From: Mobilicoccus sp032100225
GTDB taxonomy: Bacteria; Actinomycetota; Actinomycetes; Actinomycetales; Dermatophilaceae
NCBI GenBank assembly: GCA_032100225.1
Contig: DAMDJY010000138.1
Coordinates: 1-9,438 of the forward strand
Direction: 5' to 3'
Length of the DNA stretch: 9,438 bases
The position numbers and the translations under genes are program-made. Below the pieces are notes generated by a model. The model ran no database searches and was not told the DNA's origin. It worked only from the letters and a program-made list of their open reading frames with translations. This document shows positions 6,496 through 9,438 of the stretch, piece by piece (position 1 is the first letter of the stretch; every line of letters begins with the position of its first letter).

Positions 6496-7235
6496 GCGAC
6501 ACCTCGTCGGGACACACCCAGGGCACAGGCGGCGACGCTCTGCCCGCAGCTCCCGGTACCCACCCGGACCCGATCGTCGTCGGCGAACGCCACGGCATGT
6601 TCGGCGCCACCCGCGGTCAGGACACCACCGGTTACGGCGGTCTGGTCACGCGCACTCTCTTCCCCGGGGCCTCGGTGCGCCCCTACGGCGGCTGGTTCGA
6701 CGAGCTGGCCGACGAGCTCGAGGCGGCGCTGGCGCGTCGCGGCGGGCCCACCATGGCCGACGTCGTCCGCCGCGTGGTCATCGACCGCGGTGAGATGACG
6801 CTGCACATCGCCCGCGAGCACATCCTCACGCTCTGCTGGACGCTGCGTGATGAGCCCTCGCTGCGGTTCGAGCTGTTCACCGGCGTCTCGGGCGTGCACT
6901 ACCCCCAGATGGACGGCGAAGAGCTGCACGCGGTCTACCACCTGGTGTCGATCACCCACGGAAGCAAGCGCATCCGCCTCGAGGTGAGCTGCCCCGACGC
7001 CGACCCGCACATCCCCTCGGTCGTCGAGTGCTACCCCGCCGCCAACTGGCACGAGCGCGAGACCTGGGACTTCTTCGGCATCATCTTCGACGGGCACCCT
7101 GCCCTCACGCGCATCCTCATGCCCGACGACTGGCCGGGTCACCCTCAGCGCAAGGATTACCCCCTCGGCGGTATCCCGGTGGAGTACAAGGGTGCCACCG
7201 TCCCGCCGCCGGACCAGCGGAGGTCGTTCAACTGA
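6492..7235 (+). CDS. nuoC: NuoC, NADH-quinone oxidoreductase subunit C (30 kDa)
   Basis: Peripheral-arm subunit with no cofactor that supports NuoD near the quinone chamber. It has 247 residues. The family hallmark lies at about residues 181-222: YPAANWHERETWDFFGI, then FDGHPALTRILMPDDW and GHPQRKDYPLGG. The N-terminal 45 residues are polar and poor in hydrophobic residues. The start is GTG 6492, overlapping the nuoB stop in GTGA. AGAAGGG at 6476-6482, inside nuoB, is a plausible Shine-Dalgarno 9 nt ahead. It is a separate gene from nuoD, not the NuoCD fusion found in E. coli. Confidence 0.96.
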   Translation: MSDTSSGHTQGTGGDALPAAPGTHPDPIVVGERHGMFGATRGQDTTGYGGLVTRTLFPGASVRPYGGWFDELADELEAALARRGGPTMADVVRRVVIDRGEMTLHIAREHILTLCWTLRDEPSLRFELFTGVSGVHYPQMDGEELHAVYHLVSITHGSKRIRLEVSCPDADPHIPSVVECYPAANWHERETWDFFGIIFDGHPALTRILMPDDWPGHPQRKDYPLGGIPVEYKGATVPPPDQRRSFN

Positions 7236-8605
7236 TGAGTGCCAACACCGATTTCAGCGGCTCGGCCGCACACGACGTTCACGCCACCCCCGGTGGCCGC
7301 GTCGAGGACGACGACCTGCGTTCGTTCACCACCTCCGGCGGTGACTGGGAGTCCATCGCGGCCGAGGCCATCGAGCACAGCGACGAGCGTGTCGTGGTCA
7401 ACATGGGCCCGCAGCACCCCTCGACGCACGGCGTGCTCCGCCTCATCCTCGAACTCGACGGCGAGCACGTGACCGAGGGCCGCGCAGGCATCGGCTACCT
7501 GCACACCGGCATCGAGAAGAACATGGAGTACCGCACCTGGACCCAGGGCGTCACGTTCTGCACCCGCATGGACTACCTGACGCCGATGTTCCAGGAGGCG
7601 GCGTACTGCCTGAGCACCGAGAAGCTGCTCGGCATCACCGACGAGATCCCGGAGCGCGCCACCACGATCCGCGTGCTGATGATGGAGCTCACCCGTATGA
7701 GCTCGCACCTCATCTGCCTCGGTACCGGCAGCATGGAGCTCGGGGCGACCACGGTGTACACCACCGCGGCGCAGGCGCGTGAGCGCATCCTCACGTTCAT
7801 CGAGGCCGTCACCGGTCTGCGCATGAACAACGCCTACATCCGGCCCGGTGGCGTCGCCACCGATCTGCCCGCCGGCTGGAAGGACCTGCTGGACGAGCAG
7901 CTGCCCAAGATGGTGGCCGCCGTCAAGCAGATGGAGAAGCTGGTCCTCGAGAACCCGATCGTCAAGGGCCGTACGGTCGACGTCGGGTACCTCGACCTCA
8001 CCGGCTGCATGGCGCTCGGCATCACGGGCCCGATGCTTCGCTCGGCCGGGTTCCCGCACGACCTGCGCAAGAGCGCCCCCTACTGCGGCTACGAGACGTA
8101 CGACTTCGACGTCTGCACGTGGGACACCGCCGACGCGTATGGCCGAATCCGCGTTCGCTTCAACGAGATCTGGCAGTCGCTGCGGATCGTCGAGCAGTGC
8201 ATCGACCGCCTGGCGAGCAGCTCGGGCCCGGTCATGGTCGACGACCCGAAGATCGCCTGGCCGTCGCAGTTGGCCATCGGCGGCGACGGTCAGGGCAACA
8301 GCCTCGACCACATCCGCAAGATCATGGGCACCTCCATGGAGTCGCTGATCCACCACTTCAAGATCGTCACCGAGGGCTTCCGCGTTCCCCCGGGCCAGGC
8401 CTACCAGGCCGTCGAGTCCGCCAAGGGCGAGCTCGGTTGCCACGTCGTCTCCGACGGTGGAACCCGGCCCTACCGCGCCCACTTCCGTGACCCGTCCTTC
8501 CACAACCTGCAGTCCGTGGCCGCCGTGGTCGAGGGTGGCAACGTCGCCGATGTCGTCGTGGCAGTGGCCTCGATCGACCCCGTGATGGGTGGCGTGGACC
8601 GATGA
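7235..8605 (+). CDS. nuoD: NuoD, NADH-quinone oxidoreductase subunit D (49 kDa)
   Basis: Large peripheral-arm subunit that forms the quinone chamber together with NuoB. It has 456 residues. The core opens with VVNMGPQHPSTHGVLRLILELDGE, followed by GYLHTGIEKNMEYRTWTQ. His65 (STHG) and Tyr114 (MDYLTP) are 49 residues apart, as are the quinone-headgroup residues His38 and Tyr87 of Thermus Nqo4, so the quinone site looks intact. The first 50 residues are an acidic polar extension without a recognisable domain. ATG 7235 overlaps the nuoC stop by one base (TGATG). CGGAGG at 7218-7223 lies 11 nt ahead, a little far, so coupling probably helps. The frame continues upstream to 7028 inside nuoC, which is a shadow. 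The end overlaps the next small frame in ATGA. Confidence 0.97.
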   Translation: MSANTDFSGSAAHDVHATPGGRVEDDDLRSFTTSGGDWESIAAEAIEHSDERVVVNMGPQHPSTHGVLRLILELDGEHVTEGRAGIGYLHTGIEKNMEYRTWTQGVTFCTRMDYLTPMFQEAAYCLSTEKLLGITDEIPERATTIRVLMMELTRMSSHLICLGTGSMELGATTVYTTAAQARERILTFIEAVTGLRMNNAYIRPGGVATDLPAGWKDLLDEQLPKMVAAVKQMEKLVLENPIVKGRTVDVGYLDLTGCMALGITGPMLRSAGFPHDLRKSAPYCGYETYDFDVCTWDTADAYGRIRVRFNEIWQSLRIVEQCIDRLASSSGPVMVDDPKIAWPSQLAIGGDGQGNSLDHIRKIMGTSMESLIHHFKIVTEGFRVPPGQAYQAVESAKGELGCHVVSDGGTRPYRAHFRDPSFHNLQSVAAVVEGGNVADVVVAVASIDPVMGGVDR

Positions 8606-8673
8606 GCGTTCAGCACGACACCAGCATCGGCGAGTTCGCCGGTGCGCCCAGCGAGATCGAGGACCAGGCATGA
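8602..8673 (+). CDS. Candidate 23-residue ORF between nuoD and nuoE
   Basis: A short frame, ATG 8602 to TGA 8673, coding for 23 residues (MSVQHDTSIGEF, then AGAPSEIEDQA). Its start overlaps the nuoD stop in ATGA (8602-8605) and its stop overlaps the nuoE start in ATGA (8670-8673), so ribosomes could pass through all three. Codon third positions are G or C in 19 of the 22 codons after the start, the bias of a coding frame here; the nuoE frame over this stretch has a poorer pattern. The peptide is acidic, with five Asp/Glu and no Lys or Arg, and it has no membrane segment. It might be a real micropeptide, a coupling device, or the remnant of an older nuoE N-terminus. I know of no named family. 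Confidence 0.4.
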   Translation: MSVQHDTSIGEFAGAPSEIEDQA

Positions 8674-9438
8674 GCGGGCACGCAGATCGCCCCAACTACG
8701 GCACCCACCCGGCCCGTCCGACGCAGCCCTACACGGCAGAGGAGCTCGAGCAGCTCCGCGCGGATGCCGAGCAGGTCGTCGCGCGCTACCCGCAGAAGCG
8801 GTCGGCACTGCTGCCGCTGCTGCACCTGGTGCAGAGCGTCGACGGCTACATCTCGCCCCGCGGCATCGAGTTCTGCGCCGAGACCCTGGGCCTGACCGGT
8901 GCCGAGGTCAGCGGGGTGGCGACGTTCTACACCCAGTACAAGCGCTTTCCCAACGGTGACTACAGCATCGGTGTCTGCACCAACACGCTGTGCGCCGTCA
9001 TGGGTGGCGACGCCATCTGGGAGGCAGTCAGCTCTCACCTTGGCATCGGGCACGACGAGACGACCACCGACGGACGCATCACCCTCGAGCGCCTCGAGTG
9101 CAATGCGGCGTGCGACTACGCGCCCGTCGTCATGGCCAACTGGGAGTTCTTCGATAACCAGACCCCGGCCTCGACCGTCGCGATGGTCGACGCACTGCGT
9201 GCGGGCGAGGACGTTCGTCCCACCCGTGGTCCTGACAAGGTCCACACCTTCAAGGAGATCTCGCGGGTTCTCGCGGGATTCCCCGACGGCCACGCGGGCG
9301 AAGGCCCCACCGCCGGCGAGGCTTCACTGCGCGGTGTGCGTCTGGCCGCCGAGCAGGGCTGGACGGCGCCCGTGGCACAGCAGCAGGAGCAGACCGAGGC
9401 CTCGGCCGCGGGAGAGTCGGGCGCCGGCATGACCGCCG
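8670..9438 (+). CDS. nuoE: NuoE, NADH-quinone oxidoreductase subunit E (3'-truncated by window edge)
   Basis: 24-kDa subunit of the NADH-oxidising module, a thioredoxin-like fold holding the [2Fe-2S] cluster N1a. Starting at ATG 8670, 256 residues are visible with no stop before the window end. The ligands are Cys103 and Cys108 (GVCTNTLCAVMGG) and Cys144 and Cys148 (LECNAACDYAPVV). The pattern Cx4C...CxxxC is that of the family. The helical N-terminal part (AEELEQLRADAEQVVARYPQKRSALLPLLHLVQ) and EVSGVATFYTQY are typical. CGAGGA at 8658-8663 is a good Shine-Dalgarno 6 nt ahead of the ATG. After about residue 205 the protein continues into a Gly/Ala/Gln-rich tail of unclear role. Confidence 0.96.
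   Translation, partial: MSGHADRPNYGTHPARPTQPYTAEELEQLRADAEQVVARYPQKRSALLPLLHLVQSVDGYISPRGIEFCAETLGLTGAEVSGVATFYTQYKRFPNGDYSIGVCTNTLCAVMGGDAIWEAVSSHLGIGHDETTTDGRITLERLECNAACDYAPVVMANWEFFDNQTPASTVAMVDALRAGEDVRPTRGPDKVHTFKEISRVLAGFPDGHAGEGPTAGEASLRGVRLAAEQGWTAPVAQQQEQTEASAAGESGAGMTA

Noticed and set aside
7028..7234. Upstream extension of the nuoD frame into nuoC
   Set aside because: Arg/His/Pro-rich shadow of nuoC. The overlap TGATG and the nuoD start at 7235 explain the junction fully.
7157..8695. A 512-residue open frame on the minus strand opposite nuoD
   Set aside because: It is a mirror of nuoD created by GC-rich third codon positions. The product has no recognisable motif, and nuoD is a certain gene.
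1..9438. Mobile elements, CRISPR arrays, tRNA or rRNA genes, riboswitches
   Set aside because: No terminal repeats, transposase motifs, regular repeat-spacer pattern, cloverleaf or known RNA motif was seen. Gaps between genes are all under 120 nt.

Overview
The window is a stretch of high-GC chromosome from an actinobacterium. The evidence is codons ending almost always in G or C, GTG starts, ATGA/GTGA stop-start overlaps, a probable leaderless promoter, and menaquinone genes placed directly before a complex I operon. Details of the NuoB, NuoE and MenG proteins also look actinobacterial. The order Micrococcales (Dermacoccus/Intrasporangium-like relatives) is a guess. All genes lie on the + strand, and I see no sign of mobile DNA, CRISPR, tRNA or rRNA.

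Positions 1-5429 hold menaquinone genes. They are menD (its 5' end lies before the window), a small unrecognised two-helix membrane protein, menF (isochorismate synthase), menG (demethylmenaquinone methyltransferase) and a FAD-dependent geranylgeranyl-reductase-family gene that is probably menJ. menF appears to have its own leaderless promoter. The gap before menG carries two abutting short palindromes, and the gap before menJ an imperfect hairpin.

Positions 5430-9438 hold the start of a nuo (NADH:quinone oxidoreductase, complex I) operon: nuoA, nuoB, nuoC, nuoD and most of nuoE, which runs off the window end. The genes are packed with a 1-nt gap or with overlaps of 1 or 4 nt. Between nuoD and nuoE sits a 23-codon open frame locked to both neighbours by ATGA overlaps. 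nuoE begins at 8670 and uses an ATG with a good Shine-Dalgarno.

The genes fit together as a quinone supply-and-use cluster. MenF converts chorismate to isochorismate, and MenD adds the succinyl-semialdehyde unit. MenG makes the last ring methylation, and MenJ probably saturates part of the isoprenoid tail. Complex I then reduces the finished menaquinone while pumping protons. Key catalytic and cofactor residues are present in MenD, MenF, NuoB, NuoD and NuoE, so these look like working enzymes. Nothing here is a clear new system. The points most worth checking are the 23-codon frame between nuoD and nuoE, the small membrane protein inside the men genes, and the start arrangements of menF and nuoA.
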